A DNA stretch of 60,441 bases. It comes from Bacteroidales bacterium. GTDB taxonomy: Bacteria > Bacteroidota > Bacteroidia > Bacteroidales > Bacteroidaceae. Shown one piece after another: positions 37,151 to 46,450 of this stretch (positions within the stretch are counted from its first letter, which is position 1; each line of letters starts with the position of its first letter). A program made the translations under genes and the position numbers. The DNA lies in contig JAQXZK010000153.1 in the NCBI GenBank assembly GCA_029227175.1, positions 1 through 60,441 on the forward strand. Direction: 5' to 3'. The notes beneath the pieces were generated by a model that had not been told where the DNA came from, searched no databases, and saw only the letters and a list, made by a program, of their open reading frames with translations.

Positions 37151-38059
37151 ATGAATACATTTTCACTAAAGCATGTAGTTCGAACCAACAGAGATTCCAT
37201 GCAGTGTATTGGAGAGTTGTATGAGGATAATTGTTTGGTTCTGTGCGATTCGGAGAGAACAGAGAGAGGAAATGCTTTTTTCTGTCATCCGACTCGTATT
37301 GATTCGTTGCTTGTTTCCATTTGTCAAGAAGGTGAATTGGAATACTCTACGGACATGGACCGGTTGATTGTGAAGAAAAACATGATGGTTTGTATTCGCC
37401 CTGGTGAAATATTCCAAATAAGCGAGCATAAGGGAGGGAAATTTTCATCCATATTGATGGATGTGGAACTGATTGAACAGATGAAAATTCCGATGACGAA
37501 AATATTGTCATATACATCTTTCCTTAAGAGAGGGATTATGAATCTTGAACTTGACGAGGCTCGAATGAATGAGATTCTTTCCTTGATGAGGATTCTTTCG
37601 GATGTTATTAAGTCGGATAGGGGACAGTTGTTTTACCATGAGAAGGTTCGTTCATTTTTGCAATTGATTTTCTATACGTGTGCCAGTATGTTCTTTGAAG
37701 GCCAAAACAAGGAAGATGCAATTAGAGAGATGAAGTCTCCACGTGAAGAAAAATATCTCAATGATTTCTTCAAGCATGTCAGAGACCATTATGACAAGGA
37801 ACGAGCAGTAAAATATTACGCCGATTGTGTTCACCTGTCTCCGAAATACCTTAGTTCGATAGTGAAGCGACTGACAGGGAAGACCGCTTCGGAATGGATT
37901 GACGAATTAGTGATACTTGAGGCTAAAAACCTGCTGAAAAATTCAGACATGACGGTGCAACAAGTATCGAACACGCTGAACTTTTCGACGCAGAGTTTTT
38001 TTGGAAAATATTTCAAGCATCACACGGGAATGTCTCCTCGCGAGTACCAGGTGAAATAA
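37151..38059 (+). CDS. AraC-family transcriptional regulator
   Basis: 302 residues. The C-terminal 100 residues hold two helix-turn-helix motifs (YYADCVHLSPKYLSSIVKR near 215 and TVQQVSNTLNFSTQSFFGKYFK near 265) and the closing GMSPREYQ. The N-terminal 200 residues are a cupin-like sensing domain with no obvious ligand motif. It is transcribed divergently from the RND operon, with 175 bases between the start codons, which suggests it controls the pump. It has its own terminator at 38082-38121. Confidence 0.88.
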   Translation: MNTFSLKHVVRTNRDSMQCIGELYEDNCLVLCDSERTERGNAFFCHPTRIDSLLVSICQEGELEYSTDMDRLIVKKNMMVCIRPGEIFQISEHKGGKFSSILMDVELIEQMKIPMTKILSYTSFLKRGIMNLELDEARMNEILSLMRILSDVIKSDRGQLFYHEKVRSFLQLIFYTCASMFFEGQNKEDAIREMKSPREEKYLNDFFKHVRDHYDKERAVKYYADCVHLSPKYLSSIVKRLTGKTASEWIDELVILEAKNLLKNSDMTVQQVSNTLNFSTQSFFGKYFKHHTGMSPREYQVK

Positions 38060-38081
38060 GTCTATGGAATGACAGTCGGGT

Positions 38082-38121
38082 ATTCTGACGGTGCTCCTTT
38101 TGCCGTTCCAGAATCATTTTT
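38082..38121 (+). terminator. terminator of the araC-type gene
   Basis: Imperfect stem: ATTCTG-A-CGG (38082-38091) pairs with CCG-TTC-CAGAAT (38103-38114), followed by CATTTTTG. It lies 23 bases past the stop codon. Confidence 0.65.
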
Positions 38122-38192
38122 GTCCAATCCTTTTCGGGTTTTATATAGTACATGGGTAATTGTCCTCCTAAGCAAGTCGGCTTCGTAGAGAA

Positions 38193-38242
38193 CTGATGCA
38201 TTTTCGCAACGTAACATATGTTACGCAGAAAAACTGCATCAG
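38193..38242. repeat. 50-base imperfect palindrome
   Basis: Centre at 38217/38218 (ACAT|ATGT). The arms run from CTGATGCA outward-left to TGCATCAG outward-right with a few mismatches in the middle. It has no T run on either strand, so it is not a simple terminator. Confidence 0.75.
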
Positions 38243-38325
38243 ACAAAAGGGGTAACATCTCGCGAGAAATGCCAGCCATATTTTCCGGTCACTAAAGTTC
38301 TGCCGGAGAGTAATAAATCTATACA

Positions 38326-38374
38326 TACGTGAATTTGGGATAAGAAATCGCGTAAGTGAATGTTAATATATAAC
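38326..38374 (+). repeat. dispersed 49-base repeat, copy A
   Basis: Matches 59865-59913 at 44 of 49 positions by eye. The first 22 bases also recur inverted at 38754-38775. Confidence 0.8.
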
Positions 38375-38753
38375 ATTTGTCTCTTTGTGTTTTCACTTGG
38401 TCTTCGCTTTCCTCTCCAAACCATCGTTATTGTCCAATTTATTTCCCTCGCGAGGGGAAAATTTTTCTACCCGAGGAAAATAATTCTTCTTCCAGAGAAG
38501 GCGGATACGATTGCTGGAAGAATACAGAGTTGTAACAAAAAATCTAAAGGGAGAATGTTAAATTTTAACGTTAAGAATGAAACTCGCTTGGGAGGAACAT
38601 AGGAGGTACTTTCCACCGTGTGCAGACAGAAAGAAGTATCCTTCCTAAGCGTAACCGTAACCTGTAACCGACATTGATTTTCCCCCTTTGGCGTATGAGC
38701 GTGTAGGCGAGAAATATAACCCTTCAGCGAAACCTTTGAATAACGGAAATTTC

Positions 38754-38775
38754 TTTCTTGTCCCGAACTCACGTA
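38754..38775 (-). repeat. dispersed repeat, inverted partial copy C
   Basis: Reverse complement of the first 22 bases of the repeat, one mismatch to the copy at 59865. With copy A it makes an inverted pair spanning 450 bases (38326-38775). Confidence 0.75.
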
Positions 38776-38861
38776 TACATCGAGTGTTGCTTTCCTGTGG
38801 TGTTGAAAACTTCTTCATTAGTTTTTGTCTTTTTTCTTGCATCCGATTGTTGAAAAATCTC

Positions 38862-38869
38862 TATCTTTA
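38862..38869 (+). promoter_or_regulatory. probable -7 box of the dcw cluster
   Basis: TATCTTTA, one mismatch to TAnnTTTG, with a TTG 22 bases upstream (38837-38839). It ends only nine bases before the rsmH ATG, so the transcript would be nearly leaderless if this is the start. Confidence 0.45.
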
Positions 38870-38878
38870 CGCATAATT

Positions 38879-39796
38879 ATGTGTGAAGATACGAAATATC
38901 ATATCCCGGTATTGTTGAAGCCTGCTGTGGACGGACTTAACGTCCGACCGGATGCTTCCTATGTGGATGTCACCTTCGGTGGAGGAGGACATTCACGTGA
39001 AATCCTTGCTCGTATGGGAGAGAGAGGACGCTTGTTTGGCTTTGACCAGGATTTGGATGCTATGCAGAATGTTCCCAATGATGACCGTTTTGTTTTTGTC
39101 AGGAGTAATTTCCGCTATTTGGAAAATTTCCTTCGCTATCACGGTCAGGAAAAGGTGGATGGTATCTTGGCTGATCTGGGTGTCTCCAGCCATCATTTTG
39201 ATGACCGCGAACGAGGGTTCTCATTTCGTTTTGACGGGTTGCTCGATATGCGTATGAATCAAAAGGCGGATTGTACAGCTTCCGATATCGTCAATACGTA
39301 CGATGAAGAACAATTGGCAGATGTTCTTTATCTGTATGGTGAACTGAAAAATGCACGTAGGCTCTCAAAACTCATTGTGAATGCCCGGCAGGGTAGGAAA
39401 ATCACTACTGTTTCCCAGTTTTTGGACTGTTTGCAGCCGATTTTTAATCTTGAGCGCGACAAGAAAGACCTTGCGCGCGTGTTTCAGGCGTTGCGCATTG
39501 AGGTGAACCATGAAATGGATGCCCTGAAGGAGATGCTGGAAGCGTCATCTCGGGTGTTAAGGACCGGTGGACGGCTGTCAATCATTACCTACCACTCGTT
39601 GGAGGATCGTATGGTGAAGAATTTCATGAAAACCGGTAATATTGAGGGTAGGGTGAACCAGGATTTTTATGGTCGTATCATTGCACCTTTCAAGCCGCTC
39701 AATGGTAAGGTGCTGGTTCCGAGTGAAGAGGAGATTTCCGAGAATCCCCGGTCGAGAAGCGCCAAACTACGCGTGGCGGAACGAATACAGGAATAA
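38879..39796 (+). CDS. rsmH: 16S rRNA (cytosine-1402-N4)-methyltransferase
   Basis: 305 residues from the ATG at 38879; an upstream ATG at 38825 adds 18 residues that do not fit the family (conserved start YHIPVLLKPAVDGL). SAM-binding FGGGGHSREIL near residue 34, ADLGVSSHHFD near 100 and ITYHSLEDRMVK near 240 are conserved. It methylates C1402 in the ribosomal P site and heads the division cluster as usual. The next gene starts five bases after the stop. Confidence 0.95.
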   Translation: MCEDTKYHIPVLLKPAVDGLNVRPDASYVDVTFGGGGHSREILARMGERGRLFGFDQDLDAMQNVPNDDRFVFVRSNFRYLENFLRYHGQEKVDGILADLGVSSHHFDDRERGFSFRFDGLLDMRMNQKADCTASDIVNTYDEEQLADVLYLYGELKNARRLSKLIVNARQGRKITTVSQFLDCLQPIFNLERDKKDLARVFQALRIEVNHEMDALKEMLEASSRVLRTGGRLSIITYHSLEDRMVKNFMKTGNIEGRVNQDFYGRIIAPFKPLNGKVLVPSEEEISENPRSRSAKLRVAERIQE

Positions 39797-39801
39797 AAAA
39801 A

Positions 39802-40149
39802 ATGATGGAACAAGGTAAGAAGACAATGGCAGACCGGAAAGCAGAGGGTTGGCAGGCTTTCATAGGAGGGGCAGATTATAGGATGACGGAGTTTCTGAGC
39901 CGCCATCTCAAGTTGATAGTGTTAATTGTTTTGCTGGTAATTGTCTATATACATAATCGCTATGCAGCTCAACAGGAACAGATGGAGATAAGTCACCTCA
40001 AGGAAGTCCTGAAAGATACCAAGTACAATGCGCTGACTATAAGTTCGGAACTGATGGAACGTAGCAGACAGAGCCGTATCGAAGAATATGTAATCCAGGT
40101 AGAGACAGATTTGCAGATAGCCAACCAACCTCCCTATCTTATCAAATAA
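39802..40149 (+). CDS. ftsL: FtsL-like division protein
   Basis: 115 residues; a later ATG at 39826 is also possible. One membrane segment (LKLIVLIVLLVIVYI, about 36-51) is followed by a coiled-coil stretch with heptad leucines (EQMEISHLKEVLKDTKYNALTI-type). This is the FtsL form of Bacteroidetes: cytoplasmic tail, one span, periplasmic coiled coil pairing with FtsB and FtsQ. Position between rsmH and ftsI confirms the call. Confidence 0.85.
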   Translation: MMEQGKKTMADRKAEGWQAFIGGADYRMTEFLSRHLKLIVLIVLLVIVYIHNRYAAQQEQMEISHLKEVLKDTKYNALTISSELMERSRQSRIEEYVIQVETDLQIANQPPYLIK

Positions 40150-40153
40150 ATTT

Positions 40154-42304
40154 ATGGCAGTAAACAAGAAAAATATCCTTATAAGGTATACCATTGTAGT
40201 CATTCTGATGGCTTTGGTGGGCTTGGCGGTTGTCGTTAAAGCTGCCATCATTATGTTCTACGAGCATGATTACTGGGAAGAGGTGGCCAGCCGTCTGGTG
40301 CGCGAGAGTGTCGTCGTTAAACCGAATCGAGGCAATATTCTCTCGACTGACGGACAGCTTATGGCAAGTTCTTTGCCTGAATATAAAATCTATTTGGATT
40401 ATCTGGTAGGTGAACGGAACGAGAAGAAACGCATGGAGGAACAGGCTAAGAGAGATTCCATTTTCAAGGCTAATCTGGATACTATCTGCAGGGGGCTTCA
40501 TGAAATCTTTCCCGATAAGAGTGTGGCATATTTCAAAAGCCATCTGATGGAAGGATTCAAGAAAAGAAAACGCAGTTGGCAGGTTTATCCTGGGCGCGTC
40601 TCCTATATTCAGTACCAGCAGGCGAAGAAGCTGCCGGTGTTCTGCATGGACAAGTTTAAGGGCGGATTTTACGAGCAGGCATTGCAGCGACGAAAGAAAC
40701 CATTTGGCTCATTGGCTTCAAGAACCATCGGTGATTTGTTCATAGATACTAATGAGGTGGCAAAGAATGGTGTGGAAATGGCCTTTGATACATTGTTGAG
40801 AGGTGTGAACGGTGTGGCTCATCGCCAAAGAGTAAGAAATAAATTCCTTAATATCACTGAAAAGGAACCAGTCGATGGTTGTGATATAGTAACCACGATT
40901 GACGTTTCCATGCAGGACATTGCGGAAAAAGCCTTGCTCGATAAGTTGAAGGAACTGAATGCTTCGGTCGGTGTCGCTATCTTGATGGAAGTTGCAACAG
41001 GCGAGATTAAGGCTATGGTGAACATGCAGAAGGCCGGGAATGGCAATTATTATGAGATGCGTAATAGCGCCATTAGCGATATGCTTGAACCCGGTTCGAC
41101 CTTCAAAACAGCCTCAATCATGGTGGCGTTGGAAGATGGCTATATCACTCCCCATACTGAAGTCGATACAGGTAACGGTATCATGAAAATGCACGGTAGT
41201 TTCATGAAAGATCACAACTGGAACCGCGGAGGGTACGGTGTAATTGATGTGACCCGCATCCTTGAAGTTTCATCGAACATTGGTGTATCGTATCTGATTG
41301 ACAAGTATTATCAGAACCAGCCTCAGAAGTTTGTAGACGGTTTGAAGAGAATGAGCATAGACCAGCCTCTTCATCTGCAGATTCCCGGTGAGGGGAAACC
41401 TAATATTCGCGGCCCCAAAGAGCGTTATTTTGCTAAGACAACTTTGCCGTGGATGAGTATAGGTTATGAGACTCAAATTCCGCCTCTGAATATACTGACT
41501 TTTTATAATGCGATAGCCAATAACGGTTGCATGGTAAGGCCTAAGTTGGTGAAGGCTGCTGTGAAAGATGGTCGGGTAGTCCGGGAATATCCAACCGAGG
41601 TCATCAATCCGAAAATATGCTCGGACAAGACTTTGAACGAAATCCGAACTATTCTCCACAGTGTGGTAGCAAATGGTTTGGCAAAACCTGCCGGCAGTAA
41701 GCAGTTTGCTGTTTCGGGCAAGACGGGAACGGCACAGATTTCCAAGGGCTCGCAAGGATATAAGAGCGGCCCGATGAATTATTTGGTTAGCTTCTGTGGA
41801 TACTTCCCGAGCGAGGCACCCAGGTATAGTTGTATTGTATCTATCCAGAAACCTGGTTATCCGGCCTCGGGAGGCGGTATGGCCGGTCCTGTGTTCAGTA
41901 AGATTGCCGAGCGTGTCTATGCGAGAAACCTGAATTTGGACATAAGACATGCTATCGATAGTACTTCGAACGTGATTCCTGACGTGATGAAGGGTGATTT
42001 GGGTAAGGCAGAACTGGTGTTGAGTGACCTGGATGTGCCAATGATCATGCAGGAAGACGTAAGTAAGGCGTGGGGAATGGTATCTATGGATTCTGCCTCG
42101 GTCACTTTGATCGCTGACGAGAAGGCTGTTCCGGATGATCGTATTCCAAACGTTGTTGGGATGGGGGCTCGTGATGCTGTCTTCCAACTTGAGCGACGTG
42201 GATTGAAGGTACGTATTGCCGGTGTCGGGAAAGTCCGTTCACAATCCATACCATCTGGCAATAAAGTTATAAAGGGGCAAACCGTGTTGTTGACAATGCG
42301 CTAA
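40154..42304 (+). CDS. ftsI: peptidoglycan transpeptidase FtsI/PBP3-type with PASTA domain
   Basis: 716 residues. One N-terminal membrane segment (about 14-36), a PBP dimerisation domain, then the transpeptidase domain with SxxK at STFK (near 314), SSN (near 374) and KTGT (near 522). The last 65 residues (IPNVVGMGARDAVFQLERRGLKV) are a PASTA domain. It cross-links septal peptidoglycan with FtsW. Start four bases after ftsL. Confidence 0.94.
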   Translation: MAVNKKNILIRYTIVVILMALVGLAVVVKAAIIMFYEHDYWEEVASRLVRESVVVKPNRGNILSTDGQLMASSLPEYKIYLDYLVGERNEKKRMEEQAKRDSIFKANLDTICRGLHEIFPDKSVAYFKSHLMEGFKKRKRSWQVYPGRVSYIQYQQAKKLPVFCMDKFKGGFYEQALQRRKKPFGSLASRTIGDLFIDTNEVAKNGVEMAFDTLLRGVNGVAHRQRVRNKFLNITEKEPVDGCDIVTTIDVSMQDIAEKALLDKLKELNASVGVAILMEVATGEIKAMVNMQKAGNGNYYEMRNSAISDMLEPGSTFKTASIMVALEDGYITPHTEVDTGNGIMKMHGSFMKDHNWNRGGYGVIDVTRILEVSSNIGVSYLIDKYYQNQPQKFVDGLKRMSIDQPLHLQIPGEGKPNIRGPKERYFAKTTLPWMSIGYETQIPPLNILTFYNAIANNGCMVRPKLVKAAVKDGRVVREYPTEVINPKICSDKTLNEIRTILHSVVANGLAKPAGSKQFAVSGKTGTAQISKGSQGYKSGPMNYLVSFCGYFPSEAPRYSCIVSIQKPGYPASGGGMAGPVFSKIAERVYARNLNLDIRHAIDSTSNVIPDVMKGDLGKAELVLSDLDVPMIMQEDVSKAWGMVSMDSASVTLIADEKAVPDDRIPNVVGMGARDAVFQLERRGLKVRIAGVGKVRSQSIPSGNKVIKGQTVLLTMR

Positions 42305-42336
42305 AGTATATAACAGTACAAGATTGATTTGATAAA

Positions 42337-43791
42337 ATGAAATTAGGTGAACTACTGAAGGCGATACGTCCTTTGCAGGTAATCGGCGAGGTGGACGTAG
42401 AGATAACAGGAATAGATATTGATTCCCGTAAGGTTGAGGCTGGACATCTGTTCATGGCGATACGAGGTACGCAGACTGATGGACACGCATACATCCAGTC
42501 TGCCTTGGAAAAAGGTGCGAGGGCTATTTTGTGTGAGGAATTACCAGATGATTTGGCCGATCATGTGACCTAGGTGCAGGTGGCAGATTCGGAAGATGCC
42601 GTAGGAAAGGTGGCTACCAAGTTCTATGGTAATCCGACTAAAAAATTAAAGTTAGTGGGTGTAACGGGAACCAATGGGAAGACGACAATAGCGACGTTGC
42701 TATATAATATGTTCCGCTTGTTCGGTCATAAGGTGGGACTGCTCTCGACCGTTTGCAATTATGTAGATGCAGAGCCGATTCCGACTGATCATACAACTCC
42801 CGACCCCATTACGTTGAACTGTTTGCTGGGCAAGATGGTGGAAGCCGGTTGTGAATATGCATTTATGGAAGTCAGTTCTCATAGTGTTGCTCAAAAACGT
42901 ATCTCGGGATTGCATTTCGCGGGAGGTATCTTCACAAACCTGACGCGAGACCATTTGGATTATCATAAAACGGTGGAGAACTATCTTCGTGCCAAAAAGA
43001 AATTTTTTGACGACATGCCGAAAAGTGCCTTCTGTCTGACCAATCTGGATGACAAGAATGGTATGGTAATGATGCAGAACACGAAGGCTTCGGTTCATGG
43101 CTATTCGTTGAGAACCATCTGCGACTTCAAGGGGCGTGTTCTGGAGAGCCATTTCGAAGGCATGTTGCTCGACTTCAACAACCACGAATTGGCGGTTCAT
43201 TTTATTGGCCGTTTTAATGCCTCTAATTTATTAGCGGTCTTTGGGGCTGCTGTGTTACTCGGCAAGACGGAGGAGGAGGTGCTCGTCGCATTGAGTACGT
43301 TGCATCCTGTTGCCGGCAGATTTGATGCCATTCGTTCGCCACAAGGGTACACGGCTATCGTGGACTATGCCCATACGCCGGATGCACTGATAAATGTATT
43401 GAATGCCATCCACGGAGTGTTAGAGAATGGTAAGGGCAAGATTATCACAGTCGTGGGTTGTGGCGGAAACCGTGATAAAGGGAAACGTCCTATGATGGCT
43501 CAGGAAGCTGTTCGCTTGAGCGACCGTGTCATCATTACCAGTGACAATCCACGCTTTGAGGAGCCTCAGGATATTATCAATGATATGCTGGCGGGTCTGA
43601 AGAAGGAAGACATGATGAAGACGGTAGCGATTGTAGACAGACGCGAGGCTATCAAGACTGCATGTCTGCTGGCTCAAAAAGGTGATGTGATTCTTGTCGC
43701 GGGAAAGGGGCACGAGAACTATCAGGACGTGAAAGGCGTGAAGCATCATTTTGACGACAAGGAAGAGTTGAGAAAGATTATGCAAATCTGA
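42337..43791 (+). pseudogene. murE: murE (UDP-MurNAc-tripeptide ligase) interrupted by an in-frame TAG
   Basis: Read through the TAG at 42571-42573 it gives 484 codons, the normal length. Codons 1-78 hold the UDP-MurNAc-binding domain ([16 protein letters not shown]). Codons 80-484 hold the ATP domain ([10 protein letters not shown] near 108, HTTPDPITL near 150) and the C-terminal domain with DNPR near 402, which marks addition of meso-diaminopimelate. The frame is otherwise undamaged, and the residue at the stop is commonly an aromatic in relatives, so TAT or TAC to TAG is the simplest change. TAG ends other genes here (murD, GH18, BRO-N), so the code is not reassigned. MurE is essential; readthrough, restart at the GTG directly after the stop, or a sequence error are all possible. 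Confidence 0.88.
42571..42573 (+). other. in-frame amber codon within murE
   Basis: Context GTG ACC TAG GTG CAG. The GTG after the stop could restart translation but has no Shine-Dalgarno sequence; the 405-residue product would lack the UDP-MurNAc-binding domain. Confidence 0.95.
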
Positions 43792-43812
43792 AAGTAAAAA
43801 AGGCGAAAGAAA

Positions 43813-45078
43813 ATGCTTTACTATTTTTTTGAGTGGTTGCAACGATATGATATTCCGGGTTCGGGAATGTGGTCATACACCTCTTTCCGTTCTTTGATTG
43901 CCATTATTCTGGCTATGCTTATCTCTGTCGGTTGGGGAGACAAGTTTATCAATTTCATGAGAAGCAGGCAGATAAGCGAGACACAACGCGATGCCTCCAT
44001 TGATCCATTTGGGGTTGCCAAGAAAGGAGTGCCCAGTATGGGTGGGGTCATTATTATCTTTGCTATTCTGATACCTTGCCTGCTTTTATGCAAATTGTCG
44101 AATGTGTATGTCATACTCATGCTCTTTACTACTGTGTGGTTGGGAGTGCTTGGTTTTGTTGATGACTATATCAAGATCTTCAAGCGAAATAAAGAGGGAC
44201 TTCGGGGATGGTACAAAATTGTGGGTCAGTTGGTTCTGGGGCTAATCGTGGGCTTGACACTCTATAAGAGCCCACAAGTTGTGATCCGTGAAAATATAGA
44301 GGTAAGGAACGGAGATCATATTGAGGTTGTTCATGCTGCTAAGGAAATCAAGGCGACACAGACGACCATACCTTTCGTGAAGAGCAATAACTTGGATTAT
44401 GCAGATATTACACCATTCAGCGGCAAGACCGGAAGGATGGTGGGATGGATTCTCTTTGTGGTGGTCACGGTTTTTGTGGTTATGGCTGTGAGCAATGGTG
44501 CAAATCTCAATGATGGAATGGACGGTATGTGTTCGGGAAACTCCGCAATTATCGGTCTGACGCTCGGCATTTTTGCCTATGTGTCAAGTCATATACAGAT
44601 GGCTGGTTATTTGAATATCATGTATATTCCAGGATCGGAAGAACTTGTTGTTTTCGTTAGTGCATATATCGGTGCCTTGATAGGCTTCTTATGGTACAAT
44701 GCCTATCCTGCTCAGGTGTTTATGGGTGACACCGGAAGTCTTACCATCGGTGGCATCATTGGTGTTTATGCTATTTTGATTCATAAGGAACTTTTGCTGG
44801 TGTTGCTGTGTGGTATGTTCTTGGTTGAGAATGTGTCGGTAATTATGCAGAGATTCTATTACAAGGCAGGCAAGCGCAGGGGTGTTAAGCAACGCATATT
44901 CAAGAGCACTCCTATCCATGACCACTTTAGAAAGTCTATGGAGCAGGTTGAAGCCGGATGCAAGGTGTTGATTACCGGTCCAAAACGTTTGCAGCATGAG
45001 GCAAAAATTACAGTAAGATTCTGGATTGTGACAATTATACTGGCAGCGTTGACAATCATAACATTAAAAATTAGATAA
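43813..45078 (+). CDS. mraY: phospho-N-acetylmuramoyl-pentapeptide transferase
   Basis: 421 residues with about ten hydrophobic segments. It joins phospho-MurNAc-pentapeptide to undecaprenyl phosphate to make lipid I. Conserved motifs: VPSMGGVI near residue 75, FVDDYIKI near 115, NLNDGMDGM near 232 and the HHD-like PIHDHFRKS near 366. Longer than the E. coli protein because of an insert after about residue 155, common in Bacteroidetes. Confidence 0.96.
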   Translation: MLYYFFEWLQRYDIPGSGMWSYTSFRSLIAIILAMLISVGWGDKFINFMRSRQISETQRDASIDPFGVAKKGVPSMGGVIIIFAILIPCLLLCKLSNVYVILMLFTTVWLGVLGFVDDYIKIFKRNKEGLRGWYKIVGQLVLGLIVGLTLYKSPQVVIRENIEVRNGDHIEVVHAAKEIKATQTTIPFVKSNNLDYADITPFSGKTGRMVGWILFVVVTVFVVMAVSNGANLNDGMDGMCSGNSAIIGLTLGIFAYVSSHIQMAGYLNIMYIPGSEELVVFVSAYIGALIGFLWYNAYPAQVFMGDTGSLTIGGIIGVYAILIHKELLLVLLCGMFLVENVSVIMQRFYYKAGKRRGVKQRIFKSTPIHDHFRKSMEQVEAGCKVLITGPKRLQHEAKITVRFWIVTIILAALTIITLKIR

Positions 45079-45093
45079 AGAAAAGATATAAAT

Positions 45094-46428
45094 ATGAGCA
45101 GACTTGTGATATTAGGAGCCGGTGAAAGCGGTGCCGGAGCAGCGGTACTTGCAAAGGTGAAGGGATTTGATACCTTTGTCTCAGACATGTCGGCTATTAA
45201 AGATAAATATAAGGATTTGCTAGACCAATATGAAATAGAGTGGGAGGAGGGCAGACATACAGAGGAGAAGATTCTGTCTGCTGATGAGGTAGTGAAAAGT
45301 CCTGGCATTCCGAATGACGCTCCATTGATTTTGAAATTGAAGGAACAGGGAATTCCAATTATCTCCGAGATTGAGTTTGCTGCCCGTTATACAGGAGCAA
45401 AGATGGTGTGTATTACTGGATCAAATGGGAAAACAACAACTACGTCCTTAATTTATTACTTGTTGACGCAGGCGGGAATGAATGTCGGTCTTGCAGGAAA
45501 CATTGGAAAGAGTTTAGCTTTACAGGTGGCTAACGAACAGCATGATTGTTATGTCATTGAGTTGAGCTCTTTTCAGCTGGACAATATGTATGATTTCAAG
45601 GCTGATATAGCTATCTTGATGAACATTACTCCCGACCATCTTGACCGCTATGACCATGAGATGCAGAACTATATTGATGCAAAGTTTCGGATAATACGGA
45701 ATCAGACAGTCGCTGATGCTTTCATTTTCTGGCAAGATGATTCTATCATCAAGAAAGAGTTGACGAAACGACAGATTAACGCAACGGTGTATCCTTTTGC
45801 GGTAACGAAGAAGGACGGAACGGTAGCTTATGTGGACGGAACGATGATGAAGGTGGATTACCCTTCTCCATTTGAGATGAAGGTCGATGATTTGTCATTG
45901 CGAGGACAGCATAACTTATATAATTCTATGGCTGCTGCAATCACTGCAAATCTGCTTGGAGTGGATACAGCTTGCATTGAGTCTTGTTTGAAAAATTTTA
46001 AAGGAGTGGAACATCGCCTGGAGAAGGTCAAGATCGTGAACGGAGTATGTTTTATTAACGACTCAAAAGCAACAAACGTCAATTCGTGTTGGTATGCCCT
46101 TCAGAGTATGGTAACAAAGACGGTTCTTATACTTGGCGGAAAGGACAAGGGGAATGACTATACAGAAATTGAAGATCTGGTGCGTGAGAAATGCTCTGCG
46201 CTGGTTTACATGGGATTGCATAATGAGAAACTGCATGCATTTTTCGATTCGTTTGGTCTCCCTGTCGCAGAAGTGAACTCAGGCATGAAGGAAGCTGTTG
46301 AGGTTGCTTTTCGGTTGGCTAAGCCGGGAGAAACCGTTTTGTTGAGTCCTTGCTGTGCTTCGTTTGACTTGTTTAAAAGTTATGAGGATAGAGGCCAGCA
46401 GTTTAAGGAATGTGTAAGAGAACTTTAG
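45094..46428 (+). CDS. murD: UDP-N-acetylmuramoylalanine--D-glutamate ligase
   Basis: 444 residues. N-terminal Rossmann start (VILGAGESGAGAA), ATP-binding GSNGKTTTTSLIY near 110, NITPDHLDRYD near 178 and NDSKATNVNS near 319. Adds D-glutamate to UDP-MurNAc-L-Ala. It ends with TAG, showing that TAG works as a stop in this cluster. Confidence 0.96.
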   Translation: MSRLVILGAGESGAGAAVLAKVKGFDTFVSDMSAIKDKYKDLLDQYEIEWEEGRHTEEKILSADEVVKSPGIPNDAPLILKLKEQGIPIISEIEFAARYTGAKMVCITGSNGKTTTTSLIYYLLTQAGMNVGLAGNIGKSLALQVANEQHDCYVIELSSFQLDNMYDFKADIAILMNITPDHLDRYDHEMQNYIDAKFRIIRNQTVADAFIFWQDDSIIKKELTKRQINATVYPFAVTKKDGTVAYVDGTMMKVDYPSPFEMKVDDLSLRGQHNLYNSMAAAITANLLGVDTACIESCLKNFKGVEHRLEKVKIVNGVCFINDSKATNVNSCWYALQSMVTKTVLILGGKDKGNDYTEIEDLVREKCSALVYMGLHNEKLHAFFDSFGLPVAEVNSGMKEAVEVAFRLAKPGETVLLSPCCASFDLFKSYEDRGQQFKECVREL

Positions 46429-46450
46429 TTATTATTCAAAAAGAAAAGTC

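Larger units (their letters stand above)
38060..38878. other. 819-base non-coding stretch upstream of the dcw cluster
   Basis: No convincing gene on either strand. It holds, in order, a terminator (38082-38121), a 50-base palindrome (38193-38242), one copy of a dispersed repeat (38326-38374), a 9-bp stem (38487-38495 with 38514-38522), an inverted partial copy of the same repeat (38754-38775) and the rsmH promoter. The mraZ gene that often heads dcw clusters is not here. Confidence 0.7.

Noticed and set aside
41270-42187. 305-codon minus-strand frame inside ftsI
   Set aside because: Antisense to the transpeptidase and PASTA domains, no recognisable family.
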